Numbered from the stretch's first letter, positions 8,909-18,157 are shown. The stretch is 64,000 nucleotides of DNA from JAIBJN01 sp963802795 (GCA_963802795.1 CAWDJV010000003.1:62001-126000); one strand, 5' to 3'. The notes: generated by a model not told the origin, from the letters alone. Made by a program: numbers and translations.

Positions 8909-10977
8909 TCCGCCCGGATCGCTCTCCGCCGCGGGCCTCCACCTCGCAGGCCTCTCGGCCTTTGCCGTCGCCCAGCCGCTCTTCGACCTCCTCTCGCGGA
9001 ACGCCGAGTTCTTCGCGGTCCGGGGGTCGTCCCGCTGGGACATCGTCCTCTTTGCGATCGGGCTCGTCGTCCTGCCCCCACTCGTGCTGCTCGCGCTCGA
9101 GACGCTCGCAGGGCTCGTCCACCAGCGGGCTGCGACCGCGCTCCACCTCCTGTTCGTCGGCGGCCTGGCAGGGCTCTTCGTACTCCAGGCGATCCGGAGC
9201 GTCGACGCCTCGTCCAGCGTCCTCTTCGCCGTGTCGGCCGCCGCGGGCGCGGGCGCTGCTGCCCTCTACGCGCTCGTGCGGCCCGCCAGGATGCTCGCGT
9301 CGGTGCTCGGGCGCCGCTCCAGTCGTCTTCGCCGGCCTCTTCCTCTTCACCGCCCCGGTCTCCCGGCTCGTGCTCGAGAGCGCGCCGGAACCTCGGCTCG
9401 CCGAGGTGCCTTCGAACGCGCCCGTCGTCATGGTCGTCTTCGACGAGTTCCCGACCGTGTCCCTGCTCCGCGCCGACGGGGAGATCGACTCGGAGCGCTA
9501 CCCCAACTTCGCCCGCCTCGCCGAGACCGCGACCTGGTACCGGAACGCGACCACGGTTTCCCCGAGGACGACCGACGCCGTCCCCGCGCTGCTGAGCGGC
9601 CGCTGGCCGGAGGACGACGCCCTGCCTCTCTACCTCGACCACCCGGACAACCTCTTCACGCTTCTGGGCGGCGCCTACGAGCTGCGCGTCTTCGAGTCGC
9701 AGACGCATCTCTGCCCCGCGCAGCTCTGCGACGCCGACCGCGAGCCGCTTGCCGGCCGTGTCGGCTCCCTCCTCTCCGACCTCTCGATCGTCTACGGCCA
9801 CCTCGTCCTCCCCGAGGACACCGCCGACCGCCTGCCGTCCATCTCGACCGAGTGGCAGAACTTCGGCGCCGACGGGCCGGCCGTGCGCCTCCAGGAGGGA
9901 CCCTCGCAGCCCGGAAGGCGGCCGGCCGCCTACACCGGGCGCGCCGAGGAGGTGGAGGAGTTCGTCGCCGCGCTCGAGCCTTCCGACCGACCCACACTGT
10001 CCTTCCTCCACGTGCTCCTGCCGCACCATCCGTGGGAGTACCTGCCGAACGGCAAGATCTACGCGGCCGACCTCGGCTTCCAGCCCGGGATGGTCAACGA
10101 GCGCTGGACCGGCGACCGGGACCTCGCCATCCAGTCCTACCAGCGACACCTGCTCCAGGTCGGCTACACCGACCTCGCGCTCGGGCGCATCCTCGACCGT
10201 CTGGAGGAGACGGGGCTCTACGACGAATCGCTCGTCGTCGTCGTCGCCGACCACGGCGTCAGCTTCCGGCCTCACGGCGAGCGGCGCCGGATCCACACAG
10301 GGAACATGGAGGAGATCGCGTTCGTGCCGCTGTTCATCAAGGGCCCGCGGCAGGCCTCCGGCCGGGTCGTCGACGAGAACGTCCGTCTGATCGACGTCGT
10401 CCCGACGATCGCCGAGCTCCTCGGGGTTCAGCTGCCCTGGCAGGCCGACGGCGTCTCGGCGCTGGGAGCGGGCCGGCGCGAGGAGCCGGATGTCGTCGTC
10501 CACACCTCGTCCGGCAAGATCGTCGTCGGCGACCCTTCCGCCCTCGTCGAGCGCCGCGAGCGGGTCCTCGAGCAACAGGTGCGGCTCTTCGGGGAGGGAA
10601 ACGAGCCGCCGGGGCTTTACGCCATCGGCCCACGGCCCGAGCTGCTCGGCCGCCGCGCCGAGAGCCTCACGGTCGCCGCGGCCGACGGGATGACCTTCGA
10701 GAGCTACGGCGACAAGACGTACGACCCCGACTCGCCGTTCGCGCCCGTACGGATCTACGGCCGTCTGCGCGGCGCCGAGGGAGGGCGCGACGTCGCCGTC
10801 GCCGTCAACGGACGGGTCGCGGCGGTGACGCGCAGCTTCGAGCACGGCGGAGAGACGCTTGTCTCGGCGGTCGTGCCCGAGGAGGCGCTGCGGCCCGGCG
10901 AGAACACCGTCCGCGTGTACCTCGTCGATGGCCCGAACGGGGCGGCCGTCCTTCATGAGGTCGCGCCCGCCGCTTGA
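8889..10977 (+). CDS. Membrane-anchored sulfatase/phosphoglycerol-transferase-type enzyme, frameshifted
   Basis: An N-terminal hydrophobic region with several membrane segments (LFAIGLVVLPPLVLLALETLAG, LHLLFVGGLAGLFVLQAI, SVLFAVSAAAGAGAAALYAL) continues after a one-base slip near 9310 into a periplasm-type catalytic domain. That domain has the alkaline-phosphatase-superfamily start APVVMVVFDEFPTVSLL, a Thr-rich nucleophile region (VSPRTTDAVPALLSGRWP), LSFLHVLLPHHPWEYLP and the metal ligands of VVVADHGVSFRPHGERRRIHTGN. Total about 695 residues. It likely adds or removes phospho or sulfo groups on an extracellular polymer; which is not determined. The GTG at 8889 overlaps the methyltransferase gene, implying cotranslation. 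Confidence 0.75.
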
Positions 10978-11001
10978 CAGTCATCGCAGCCGTGCTATAC
11001 G
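10974..11001 (+). promoter_or_regulatory. Sigma-70-type promoter of the HTH gene
   Basis: TTGACA (10974-10979) and TATACG (10996-11001) are separated by 16 nt. The -35 overlaps the stop codon of the sulfatase gene. Expected transcription start is about 10 nt before the ATG at 11017, which would give a very short or nearly leaderless mRNA. Confidence 0.65.
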
Positions 11002-11016
11002 AAGCGCAGGACTGCA

Positions 11017-11337
11017 ATGGCTAAACCGTCGAGTGAGGAACGCCGCCACGCCGTAGAGCGCAGCGTCGAGCGCCTCCGCGAGCGGCTCGCGGGGGCTCAG
11101 GACGGCTGGCTCTTCGCCCAGATCGCAGGGCAGGTCGCCGATCGCCGCCGCGAGCTGGGCCTCTCCCAGGCCGAGCTGGCGGAGGTCTGCGGCACGACGC
11201 AGTCGGCGATCGCGCGCCTCGAGTCCGGCGGTCGCCCGCCTCGGATCGACACGCTCCTGAAGCTCGCGCTCGCGCTCGACTGCGAGCTCGTCGTCGAGCT
11301 GAGGCCGCACGAGGGCCCCGCGGCCCGCGCGTCCTAG
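11017..11337 (+). CDS. Small HTH (XRE) protein, antitoxin-like
   Basis: 106 residues with a central helix-turn-helix: VADRRRELGLSQAELAEVCG, TTQSAIARLESGGRPPRIDTL. The C-terminal LALALDCELVVELRP is the arrangement seen in HigA/MqsA-like antitoxins and free-standing XRE repressors. No toxin-like gene is adjacent: upstream is the sulfatase gene, downstream a flippase-like gene. It may therefore be an orphan regulator that controls itself through the promoter directly in front. Confidence 0.75.
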   Translation: MAKPSSEERRHAVERSVERLRERLAGAQDGWLFAQIAGQVADRRRELGLSQAELAEVCGTTQSAIARLESGGRPPRIDTLLKLALALDCELVVELRPHEGPAARAS

Positions 11338-11360
11338 AGCCCCGGCGCTATCGTCAAGCC

Positions 11361-12371
11361 GTGGACGACGTCCGCCAGTTTCTCGACGCCTCCGAGGCGT
11401 TCTTCACCGCTTTCGCGGCCGTCGCGTGGGGAGCGCTCTTCCTGGCGATCGGCTTCCACGTCCTCCGGCTCGCACTCCGCGTGCGGGCGTGGCAGAACAT
11501 CCTCCGGGCGGCCTACCCGAACACGAAGGTTCCCTACCGCACCATCTTCGGTTCCTACATGGCCGGCGTCGGCGTCAATGCGATCGTCCCCGCGCGCGCC
11601 GGGGACGTCGTGAAGCTCTACCTCGTCAAGAACCGCGTCGAGGGCACCACGTACCCGACCCTCACGTCGAGCCTCGTCGTCGAGACGCTCTTCGACTTCG
11701 CAGTGGCGACCGTCCTCTTCTTCGTCGCGGTCTGGCTCGGCCTCCTCCCAGGCGTGCTGGAGCTCCCGCGGCTCGACGCGTTCGACTGGACGCTCGTCGT
11801 CGAGCAGCCCCAGATTGCCGCCTTCGCAGGCTCGATCCTCCTGGGTGCGCTGATCGTCGGGATCGCGTGGGCCTCGCGGCACGTGACCGCCTTCCGCGAG
11901 AGGATCGCGCAGGGCTTTGCGATCCTCGGCGACTGGCACGTCTACGTCCGCGAGGTCGTGTCCTGGCAGGCGGGGAGCTGGGTCGCCCGCGTCGCCTCGA
12001 CGGTCTTCTTCCTCCGGGCCTTCCACGTGGACGCCACCTGGAAGACGACCCTCGCCGTCCTCGTCGTCAGCGGGCTTTCGACGATGCTTCCCTTCACGCC
12101 CGGAGGCGCGGGAACCCAGCAGGCGATCCTCCTCTTCGCCCTCGCGGGGTCGGCGCCGCGCAGCACGATCCTGGCCTTCAGCTTCGGCCAGCAGCTCGTG
12201 ATGACGATCGTGAACGTCGCGCTCGGCTTCGCCTCGCTGCTCCTGATGCTCGGAACGGTTCGCTGGCGCGGGCACGTCCGCGGAGTCGGACAGGAGCTCG
12301 ACGGCTCGCCGCCTGCCGAGGAGACGCCTCCGGAGGCCGACCCCGAGCCAACTTCTCGGGCCAAGGTGTGA
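11361..12371 (+). CDS. UPF0104/YbhN-type flippase-like membrane protein
   Basis: 336 residues with about eight hydrophobic segments. The family signature occurs near residue 65: GSYMAGVGVNAIVPARAGDVVKLYLVKNRV; later GLSTMLPFTPGGAGTQQAIL is the second conserved block. These lysylphosphatidylglycerol-synthase transmembrane-region proteins (PF03706 type) are proposed lipid or lipid-linked-glycan translocases. GTG 11361 is the start. Its place behind a methyltransferase and sulfatase fits a surface polymer or glycolipid pathway. Confidence 0.75.
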   Translation: MDDVRQFLDASEAFFTAFAAVAWGALFLAIGFHVLRLALRVRAWQNILRAAYPNTKVPYRTIFGSYMAGVGVNAIVPARAGDVVKLYLVKNRVEGTTYPTLTSSLVVETLFDFAVATVLFFVAVWLGLLPGVLELPRLDAFDWTLVVEQPQIAAFAGSILLGALIVGIAWASRHVTAFRERIAQGFAILGDWHVYVREVVSWQAGSWVARVASTVFFLRAFHVDATWKTTLAVLVVSGLSTMLPFTPGGAGTQQAILLFALAGSAPRSTILAFSFGQQLVMTIVNVALGFASLLLMLGTVRWRGHVRGVGQELDGSPPAEETPPEADPEPTSRAKV

Positions 12372-12390
12372 ATGCGTATGATTGCCGCGC

Positions 12391-12984
12391 ATGGAGCGCA
12401 CGGTTCGGAGGGGAGCGCCCCAGGGCTACGCCGAAGCCGTCTCGCACCTGTGGGAGCGTGTGGGAGGGGCCCTGGTCAGGCTCGAGCGAGTCGCCGAGTC
12501 GCCCACCGAGGCAGCGGCCGGGGATTTCCTCGACGAGCTGCCCCACCTGCAGTACAACCTCCACGCGGGCGCTGAGCTCGCGGTCGGCATCGAGCCGCCA
12601 CGGGGGGCCGAGCCGCTCCATGCCGAGCTCGTCTCCGCCCTCTCCGAAGCACGGGACGTCACCGCTGAGGTGGCCAACGTGCTCGAGTTCGGCGAAGTCG
12701 AGCTGATCGAGCCTCTGCTCCCGGAATGGCGTGGCGCGCTCTTCCGCGTCCGGCTCGCCCGTCTGCGCGCTCTCGAGAAGACGGCCGTTCCGATCGGCTC
12801 GGACGGGGGCGCCGAGCCGGCGCAGAGCCGTCGACGTGAGCGCGTCTCTGCTTCGGCCCTCGTCGCCACGGGCCTCGTGATCGGCGGCGCCTTCCTCTTC
12901 ACAGCCGGCGCAGTGCTCGCCGCCTGGCCGGTCTGGGCGGCGGGGCTCGCCCTCTTCGCCGGCGGCTTCGTCCTCTACCGCTAG
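12391..12984 (+). CDS. Hypothetical protein with two C-terminal membrane helices
   Basis: 197 residues. Residues 1-150 are charged and helical (LPHLQYNLHAGAELAVGI, LVSALSEARDVTAEVANVLE). A hairpin of two membrane segments ends the protein: ASALVATGLVIGGAFLFTAG and WPVWAAGLALFAGGFVLY. ATG 12391 is used; a TTG lies 9 nt upstream in frame. It follows the flippase-like gene after 19 nt and is probably cotranscribed. It is convergent with gltX and ends 3 nt inside it. No function can be assigned. Confidence 0.7.
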   Translation: MERTVRRGAPQGYAEAVSHLWERVGGALVRLERVAESPTEAAAGDFLDELPHLQYNLHAGAELAVGIEPPRGAEPLHAELVSALSEARDVTAEVANVLEFGEVELIEPLLPEWRGALFRVRLARLRALEKTAVPIGSDGGAEPAQSRRRERVSASALVATGLVIGGAFLFTAGAVLAAWPVWAAGLALFAGGFVLYR

Positions 12985-14246
12985 GACACGACGGCGAGCG
13001 CGGCGTCGAGCCGCGCGAGGGACTCGCCGCGGCCGAGGAGCTCGAGGCTCTCGAAGAGGCCCGGTGAGACCTTCGAGCCGGTGACCGCTGCGCGAATCGG
13101 CCCGAAGGCGTCGCGCGGCTTCAGGCCGAGCCGCCCGGCCAGCTCGCGCAGGGCCGCCTCGATGCCGTCGCTCGTGAAGGGCTCGACCGACGCGAGCGTC
13201 TCGCGCGCCTCGCCGAGGAGAGGTCCCGCACCGTCCAGGAGCTCGGCCGGCGGCTCGATATCCCTGAAGAAGAAGCCGGCGAACGCCGGGTACCCGCCGA
13301 GCGTCGCGATCTTGTCCTGGACGAGCGGCGCCGACGCGCGAATCGTCGCCTCGTCGCCCTCGAAGCCGATCTCGCGCAGGTAGGCGGCGAGGGCGTCCGC
13401 GTAGGCCTCCGGCTCGAGCTCCCGCAGGTAGACGCCGTTCATCCACTCGAGCTTCGAGTAGTCGAAGGTCGCAGGGCTCGAGCCGACCCGGTCGAGCGTG
13501 AAGCGCTCGACCAGCTCCTCGCGAGACATGATCGTCGTCCGGTCGTCGTAGCTCCAGCCGAGGAGGGCGAGGTAGTTGACGAGCGCCGGAGCGACGTAGC
13601 CGTCCACGCGAAACTCCTCGACGGAGACGGCGCCGTGGCGCTTGGAGAGCTTCCTCCCGTCGGCCCCGAAGACGTTGGGGACGTGCGCGTAGACCGGAAG
13701 CGGCCGGCCGAGCGCCTCCAGGATGCGGATCTGCTTGGGCGTGTTGGGAACATGGTCCTCGCCGCGGATCACGTGCGTGATCTCCGAATCGGCGTCGTCC
13801 ACCGCAGCGGCGAGGTTGTACGTCGGCCGCCCGTCCGAGCGCAGGAGGACGAGGTCCTCGAGCTTCTCGTTCGGATAGGAGATCTCGCCCTTGATCGCAT
13901 CCTCCCACGCGGTGACTCCCTCGTCGGGCATCCGGAACCGGATCGCCCCCTCGTCCTCGTAGGCGTGGCCTTCGTCGACGAGCCTGCGCGCCGCCTCCTG
14001 GTGGCGGCCGAGACCGTCGAGCTGGAAGGCGATCTCGCCGTCCCAATCGAGCCCCAGCCAGCTCAGGGACCGCTGGATCTGCTCGACCGACTCCTCGACC
14101 TCCCGGCCGGTGTCGGTGTTCTCGATCCTGAGGAGGAACTCGCCGCCCTCGTGGCGCGCGAGGAGCCAGTTGAAGAGGGCCGTCCGCACGCCGCCGATGT
14201 GGAGCAGCCCGGTCGGGCTGGGCGCGAAGCGGACGCGGGCGGGCAC
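12981..14246 (-). CDS. gltX: Glutamate--tRNA ligase
   Basis: Class I aminoacyl-tRNA synthetase that charges tRNA-Glu; in organisms using GatCAB it often also serves tRNA-Gln. The HIGH-type motif is in VRFAPSPTGLLHIGGVRTALFN at the N-terminus, and the KMSKS-type motif is DGRKLSKRHGAVSVEEF. About 421 residues is somewhat short for GluRS (usually 460-500), with a compact anticodon-binding end. The GTG at 14246 gives the usual PARVRFAPSPTG start; an ATG at 14270 in frame would add eight residues and would share the GCATGC palindrome with the divergent lipoprotein start. Confidence 0.93.
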   Translation of the reverse strand: MPARVRFAPSPTGLLHIGGVRTALFNWLLARHEGGEFLLRIENTDTGREVEESVEQIQRSLSWLGLDWDGEIAFQLDGLGRHQEAARRLVDEGHAYEDEGAIRFRMPDEGVTAWEDAIKGEISYPNEKLEDLVLLRSDGRPTYNLAAAVDDADSEITHVIRGEDHVPNTPKQIRILEALGRPLPVYAHVPNVFGADGRKLSKRHGAVSVEEFRVDGYVAPALVNYLALLGWSYDDRTTIMSREELVERFTLDRVGSSPATFDYSKLEWMNGVYLRELEPEAYADALAAYLREIGFEGDEATIRASAPLVQDKIATLGGYPAFAGFFFRDIEPPAELLDGAGPLLGEARETLASVEPFTSDGIEAALRELAGRLGLKPRDAFGPIRAAVTGSKVSPGLFESLELLGRGESLARLDAALAVVS

Positions 14247-14268
14247 GCGGCTACGATAGACCAGCCGC

Positions 14269-14791
14269 ATGCGAGACCGTTCCGTCGCCGGGCGCTCCGC
14301 GCTGATCGGGGCGATCGCGCTCCTCCTCGGCGCGTGTGGCGGCTCCGACGACGGCTCGACGGTGGCCACCACCGACACGGCGCCGCCGTCGGGGCGGGCG
14401 GCGTACATCGCCGAGGCGGACGCGCTCTGCGCGCGGGTCGCAACAGAGGCGGGCGACCTCGCCGAGAGCGCCGAGGAGCTCAGGAGCATCCAGGAGTCGG
14501 ATCCCCGCTTCCACCCCGCCGCCGCCGCGCATTTCGAGACGGGTCCTGGAGATCGCCACGGGTGCTCGCGACGAGTTCGTCGCGCTCGAGCCGCCCCAGC
14601 CAGACCGGGAACGGATCGACGAGCTCAACGAGGTGAACGACGAGGCCGTCGAGGTGTTGCGGACGATGGTCGCCGCGTTCCAAGGCGGCGAGACTCCCCG
14701 CGACGAGTCTGAGGAGTACGCCCGCCTGCTCGCCCAGGCCAACCGGCTGGCCGAGGCGTACGGCTTCGAGGTCTGCGCCAGGATCTCCTAG
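14269..14791 (+). CDS. Small secreted lipoprotein, frameshifted
   Basis: It begins MRDRSVAGRSALIGAIALLLGACGG: a lipoprotein signal peptide with lipobox LLGAC, so Cys is the predicted lipidated residue. The mature part is acidic and helical (AAYIAEADALCARVATEAGDLAESAEEL), then after a one-base slip near 14543 RVLEIATGARDEFVALEPPQPDRERIDELNEV...VCARIS. Two cysteines, in ADALCARV and EVCARIS, could form a disulfide. It resembles a broad class of actinobacterial surface lipoproteins without known function. It is divergent from gltX. Confidence 0.75.
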
Positions 14792-14872
14792 GAGGGATTG
14801 GCGGAACGTGCCCGGCGGCATCGCCCGCGTTTCGTCAAGCCCTCCTGAGCCCGGCGCGAGGCGCCGGATACC

Positions 14873-15808
14873 ATGGCCCCGGTGCTGGCCGGGGCGCATG
14901 TCTCCACTACGGGCGGGATTCACACCGCGATCGACCGGGCGGAGGAACGCGGCGCCCAGGCGGTTCAGATCTTCACCCAGAGCCCGCGCGCGTGGCGGCC
15001 GACCAACCACCCGCCGGAGAACCTCGCCCGCTTCCGCGAGCGGCGGTCGGAGGCGGGGATCGAGGCCGTCTACTGCCACGCGCTCTACCTGATCAACCTG
15101 GCCACGCCCGACGAGACGGTCTGGGAGAAGTCGCGCACAACGCTCCTGCACACGGTCGGCGTCGCCTGCGCGATCGAGGCGGACGGCGTGGTCATCCATG
15201 TCGGCTCGCACCTCGGCGCCGGATTCGAGGCGGGCGTCGCCCACGCGGTTCCGGCTCTGCAGGAGGCGCTCGCAGCGTGCGAGGGCCCGACGTGGCTCCT
15301 GCTCGAGAACTCAGCCGGCGCGGGCGGCACCATCGGCCGCTCCGTCGACGAGCTCGCCGCCCTCGTGGACCGGCTCGACGGGCATGCGCGGCTCGGGCTC
15401 TGCCTCGACTCCTGCCACCTCTGGGTCTCGGGGATCGACGTCACCGATCCGGGAGCCCTCGACGAGACAGTCACCCAGGTGGAGGCACAGGTCGGCCTCG
15501 ACCGGCTGCGCTGCCTGCACGTGAACGACGCCGCTGCGCCGCTCGGCTCGAACCGCGATCGCCACGCGAACGTCGGCTCCGGGCTCATGGGCGAGGGGCT
15601 CGGCGTCTTCCTCGCGCACCGGCGACTGCAGGGCCTGGCCGCAATTCTCGAGACGCCGGGGCCCGACGGCCACGGCCCGGACGCAGCGGAGGTTCAGCGC
15701 CTCAAGGACCTGCACGCGCGCGCCCTGGGGGCTACACGGCCTGGTCGCTCTGCTCGACGACCCGGAAGGACGGCTTCCCGCGGGGGAGCTCGAAAAACTC
15801 GGGGTTGA
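14873..15808 (+). CDS. nfo: Deoxyribonuclease IV (AP endonuclease)
   Basis: Endonuclease IV nicks DNA 5' of abasic sites in base-excision repair. The TIM barrel begins VLAGAHVSTTGGIHTAIDRAEERGAQAVQIFTQSPRAWRPTNH. The trinuclear-zinc ligands are spread over VIHVGSHLG, LLLENSAGAGGTIG, LGLCLDSCHLWVSGID, CLHVNDAAAPLGSNRDRHANVG and AILETPG, all in the usual order. About 280 residues is the normal length. The last 30 residues (from ATRPGRSARR) look non-homologous and overlap the convergent Cys-rich gene by 77 nt, so the true end may be near 15730. Confidence 0.9.
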   Translation: MAPVLAGAHVSTTGGIHTAIDRAEERGAQAVQIFTQSPRAWRPTNHPPENLARFRERRSEAGIEAVYCHALYLINLATPDETVWEKSRTTLLHTVGVACAIEADGVVIHVGSHLGAGFEAGVAHAVPALQEALAACEGPTWLLLENSAGAGGTIGRSVDELAALVDRLDGHARLGLCLDSCHLWVSGIDVTDPGALDETVTQVEAQVGLDRLRCLHVNDAAAPLGSNRDRHANVGSGLMGEGLGVFLAHRRLQGLAAILETPGPDGHGPDAAEVQRLKDLHARALGATRPGRSARRPGRTASRGGARKTRG

Positions 15809-16145
15809 CGCAGCCCAGCTCGTCGGAGCGGTGCCCGTAGCAGCTGGAGACCTCGGCGCGGCACATCGGCAGCGGCTGGCGCACGGCCCGCACCGCCCCG
15901 AAGCCGCCCTTGCGGCCCTGCGCCTCGCCCAGCAGGTCGAGGTCGATCTCGACGGAGTAGATCTTCTGCATGCAGCCGACGTAGGTGCGGCCCCACTCCT
16001 CGTAGGCGTAGAGGAAGGGGCAGGCCCGCTCGACGCAGGCGGCCGGGTAGACGACCTTGTCGCAGTGCACCCCGCAGCGCCGACACTCGGTCTCCTCCTG
16101 AGGCCGGAGCGGTAGCTCGGTCCCGGTAAACGTAGCGCGCCGCAC
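15732..16145 (-). CDS. Conserved Cys-rich protein, putative metal-binding
   Basis: 137 residues with nine cysteines. The N-terminal cluster is CRRCGVHCDK...ACVERACPFLYAYEEWGRTYVGCMQKIYSVEID (C21, C24, C28, C37, C42, C58), and a second set is C95, C102, C112. A CxxC...C...C arrangement suggests zinc or an iron-sulfur cluster. No enzymatic motif was recognised. The start GTG at 16145 is not well placed: a strong GGAAGGAGG lies about 24 nt upstream with no start codon at the right distance. It precedes nothing obvious; the HAD gene upstream is in the same orientation after 94 nt. Confidence 0.65.
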   Translation of the reverse strand: MRRATFTGTELPLRPQEETECRRCGVHCDKVVYPAACVERACPFLYAYEEWGRTYVGCMQKIYSVEIDLDLLGEAQGRKGGFGAVRAVRQPLPMCRAEVSSCYGHRSDELGCVNPEFFELPRGKPSFRVVEQSDQAV

Positions 16146-16239
16146 AGGCTTGTCTCTGGGATTGTTTACCTCCTTCCCGCTGTCCGCAAGCCTTGACAGG
16201 GGCCCTCCGCGCGTGTAGGGCCGAGCGCCCGGATCCGCT

Positions 16240-16965
16240 CTACAGCTCGCCGGTGAGGCGACGGACGACGTTGAGGACGTCCATCGGCGTGAAGGCCTCG
16301 AAGTCCGGCTCCACGCCCCGCTCGTCGTCGTCGGCGCGGTACCAGAGCGCCTGCACGGTCGTCATCCCGAGCTCGCCCGCGCCGCGGACGTCCTCGTAGC
16401 GGCGGTCCCCCACGAAGAGCGCGTCCGCAGGCTCGACGCCGAGACGGGACAGCGCCGCCTCGAAGACCGCCGGGTGGGGCTTTCGCTTGCCGACCTCCGA
16501 GGAGAAGACCGCGGCGTCGAGCCGCTCCGCGAGGCCCATCCGGGCCAGGTCCTCGTGGAGGAGCCAGCCCGGGTCGAACGCGTTCGAGACGAGGCCCGTC
16601 CCGAGCCCGCGCTCCCGCAGGGAGTCGAGCAGCGCGTGGGTGTGCGCCCCCATCACACGCGCGGGCTCCCACGCCGCGTGCTCGGCGGCCAGGAAGCGGT
16701 CGAGCTCGTCGCCCGCGAGGGCAACGCCGAAGCTCTCGAGGAGCTCGCGCACCATCTCCGGGTACTCGACTTCGTCCACCGATCCCGGCTGCCAGAGGAG
16801 CGGGACGTAGCGCTCGCGGAACCGCTCGGCCGTCTCGTCGTGGCCGGGCAGCCCGTCGCGGTCGAGCGTCGCGAGGCCGGCTTCCCATCCCGCCTCGAGG
16901 AGCGCCTCGTCGTAGGCGAAGTGGAAAAGCGTGTCGCCCCAGTCGAAGAGAACGGCCCGCAGCAC
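16240..16965 (-). CDS. HAD-superfamily phosphatase
   Basis: 241 residues. Motif I is VLFDWGDTLFHF (DxxGD), motif II falls in GLGTGLVSNAF, motif III Lys in SSEVGKRKPHPAVFEAAL, and motif IV is ALFVGDRRYEDVRGAGE. The helical cap (residues about 20-95) marks a subclass I haloacid-dehalogenase-like hydrolase such as a phosphoglycolate- or sugar-phosphatase. The motif I variant GD instead of GT (DWGDTL) is common in this subgroup. The substrate cannot be inferred. Divergent from the cation antiporter gene 40 nt away. Confidence 0.85.
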   Translation of the reverse strand: MLRAVLFDWGDTLFHFAYDEALLEAGWEAGLATLDRDGLPGHDETAERFRERYVPLLWQPGSVDEVEYPEMVRELLESFGVALAGDELDRFLAAEHAAWEPARVMGAHTHALLDSLRERGLGTGLVSNAFDPGWLLHEDLARMGLAERLDAAVFSSEVGKRKPHPAVFEAALSRLGVEPADALFVGDRRYEDVRGAGELGMTTVQALWYRADDDERGVEPDFEAFTPMDVLNVVRRLTGEL

Positions 16966-17005
16966 GAGGCTCAGGTTAGTCGCCAGCGGTTAGGGTGCCC
17001 GCGCC

Positions 17006-18052
17006 TTGGTCCGGAAGATTCTCTATGCGCTCCTTGCCCTCGGGCCCATCGCCGTTCTCGTCGACCGCTTCACGGAGGTGGGCGAGATGGAGCTGTTCGT
17101 GCTCTCGGCGCTGGCGCTCATTCCGCTCGCCTGGCTCATCGGCGAGGCCACGGAGCACGCGGCGCACCACACGGGACCCGGGATCGGCGGCTTTCTCAAC
17201 GCCACGTTCGGAAACGCGCCCGAGCTGATCATCGCCCTGATCGCGGTCAACGAGGGGCTCACCGAGGTCGTTCGCGGCTCCCTGACGGGCAGCGTGATCG
17301 GGAACCTTCTGCTCGTCCTGGGGTTCTCGCTCCTCTTCGGCGGCAGCGGCTCGCTCGACCGCGAGTCGAGCCTGACCTCGTTCGTGCTCGTCGCGTTCGC
17401 GACCGGCCTCTTCTTCATCCCGTCGATTCCGGGCTGGGAGGGTGACCCCGATCGGCACTCGCTTGCCGTCGCCTCGGTGCCCGTGTCGATCGTCCTCCTG
17501 CTCGTCTACGTCGTCGTGACCTGGTATTCGCTCCGGCGCCACCGGTCGCTGCACGTCTCGGACGAGGCGGCCACGATGGCCGCCTGGTCGCTGCCGCTCT
17601 CGCTCGCCGTCCTCGGCGCGGCAACGATCGTGACCGGGTTCGTCGCAGAGACGCTCGTCCACTCGCTGACGGTCTTCGCCGAGGAGCTCGGCATCAGCGA
17701 GTTTTTCGTCGCCGCTGTCATCGTGGCGATCGTCGGGAACGCCGCCGAGCACGGCGGAGCCGTCGTCGTCGCCTACGGGGGGAATATCAAGCTCGCCGCC
17801 GAGATCGCACTCGCCTCGAGCGCGCAGGTGGCCGTCTTCCTCATCCCCGCGGTCGCGCTCCTCTCGTGGCTGATCGAGCCGCTGGCGCTCTCCTTCCGGC
17901 CGATCGAGCTCGCCGCGATGGGCGGCTCGGTCCTCTTCACGGCCCTCCTGCTCGCCCACGGGCGGTCGAGCCGGTGGCGAGGGGCCACGCTCATCGCGGC
18001 CTACGTCGCGGTGGCGACCGCCTTCTTCGTGGCGGGCGACCGGGGCGTCTAG
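17006..18052 (+). CDS. Ca2+/cation-proton antiporter (CaCA family)
   Basis: 348 residues with about 11 hydrophobic segments. The two inverted alpha-repeats that line the ion path are clear: NATFGNAPELIIALIAV near residue 70 and VAIVGNAAEHGGAVVVAYGG near 235. Each carries the GNxxE core with the ion-binding acidic residue. This is the ChaA/CAX-type exchanger layout and indicates export of Ca2+ (or Na+/K+) in exchange for protons across the cytoplasmic membrane. The start is a TTG at 17006 (VRKILYALLALGP); no strong ribosome binding site is seen. Confidence 0.88.
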   Translation: MVRKILYALLALGPIAVLVDRFTEVGEMELFVLSALALIPLAWLIGEATEHAAHHTGPGIGGFLNATFGNAPELIIALIAVNEGLTEVVRGSLTGSVIGNLLLVLGFSLLFGGSGSLDRESSLTSFVLVAFATGLFFIPSIPGWEGDPDRHSLAVASVPVSIVLLLVYVVVTWYSLRRHRSLHVSDEAATMAAWSLPLSLAVLGAATIVTGFVAETLVHSLTVFAEELGISEFFVAAVIVAIVGNAAEHGGAVVVAYGGNIKLAAEIALASSAQVAVFLIPAVALLSWLIEPLALSFRPIELAAMGGSVLFTALLLAHGRSSRWRGATLIAAYVAVATAFFVAGDRGV

Positions 18053-18068
18053 GGGTTCGGTTAACCCC
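18052..18068 (+). terminator. Short hairpin after the antiporter gene
   Basis: GGGGTT-CGGTT-AACCCC directly follows the stop codon. A second small stem (GCCTCC-TTGC-GGAGG) follows near 18088. There is no U-tract, so termination strength is uncertain. The rest of the gap to 18157 holds only the leader and ribosome binding site of the ABC gene. Confidence 0.4.
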
Positions 18069-18157
18069 ACGTTAGGAGTGGCGCCCGCCTCCTTGCGGAG
18101 GGGTCCCGGCCGCTGGAACCATAAACCGGAACGACGCCCCTCCAGGAGGTCTTTAGA

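Noticed and set aside
11017..11337. A complete toxin-antitoxin pair
   Set aside because: Only the HTH partner is present; flanking genes are a sulfatase and a flippase-like protein.
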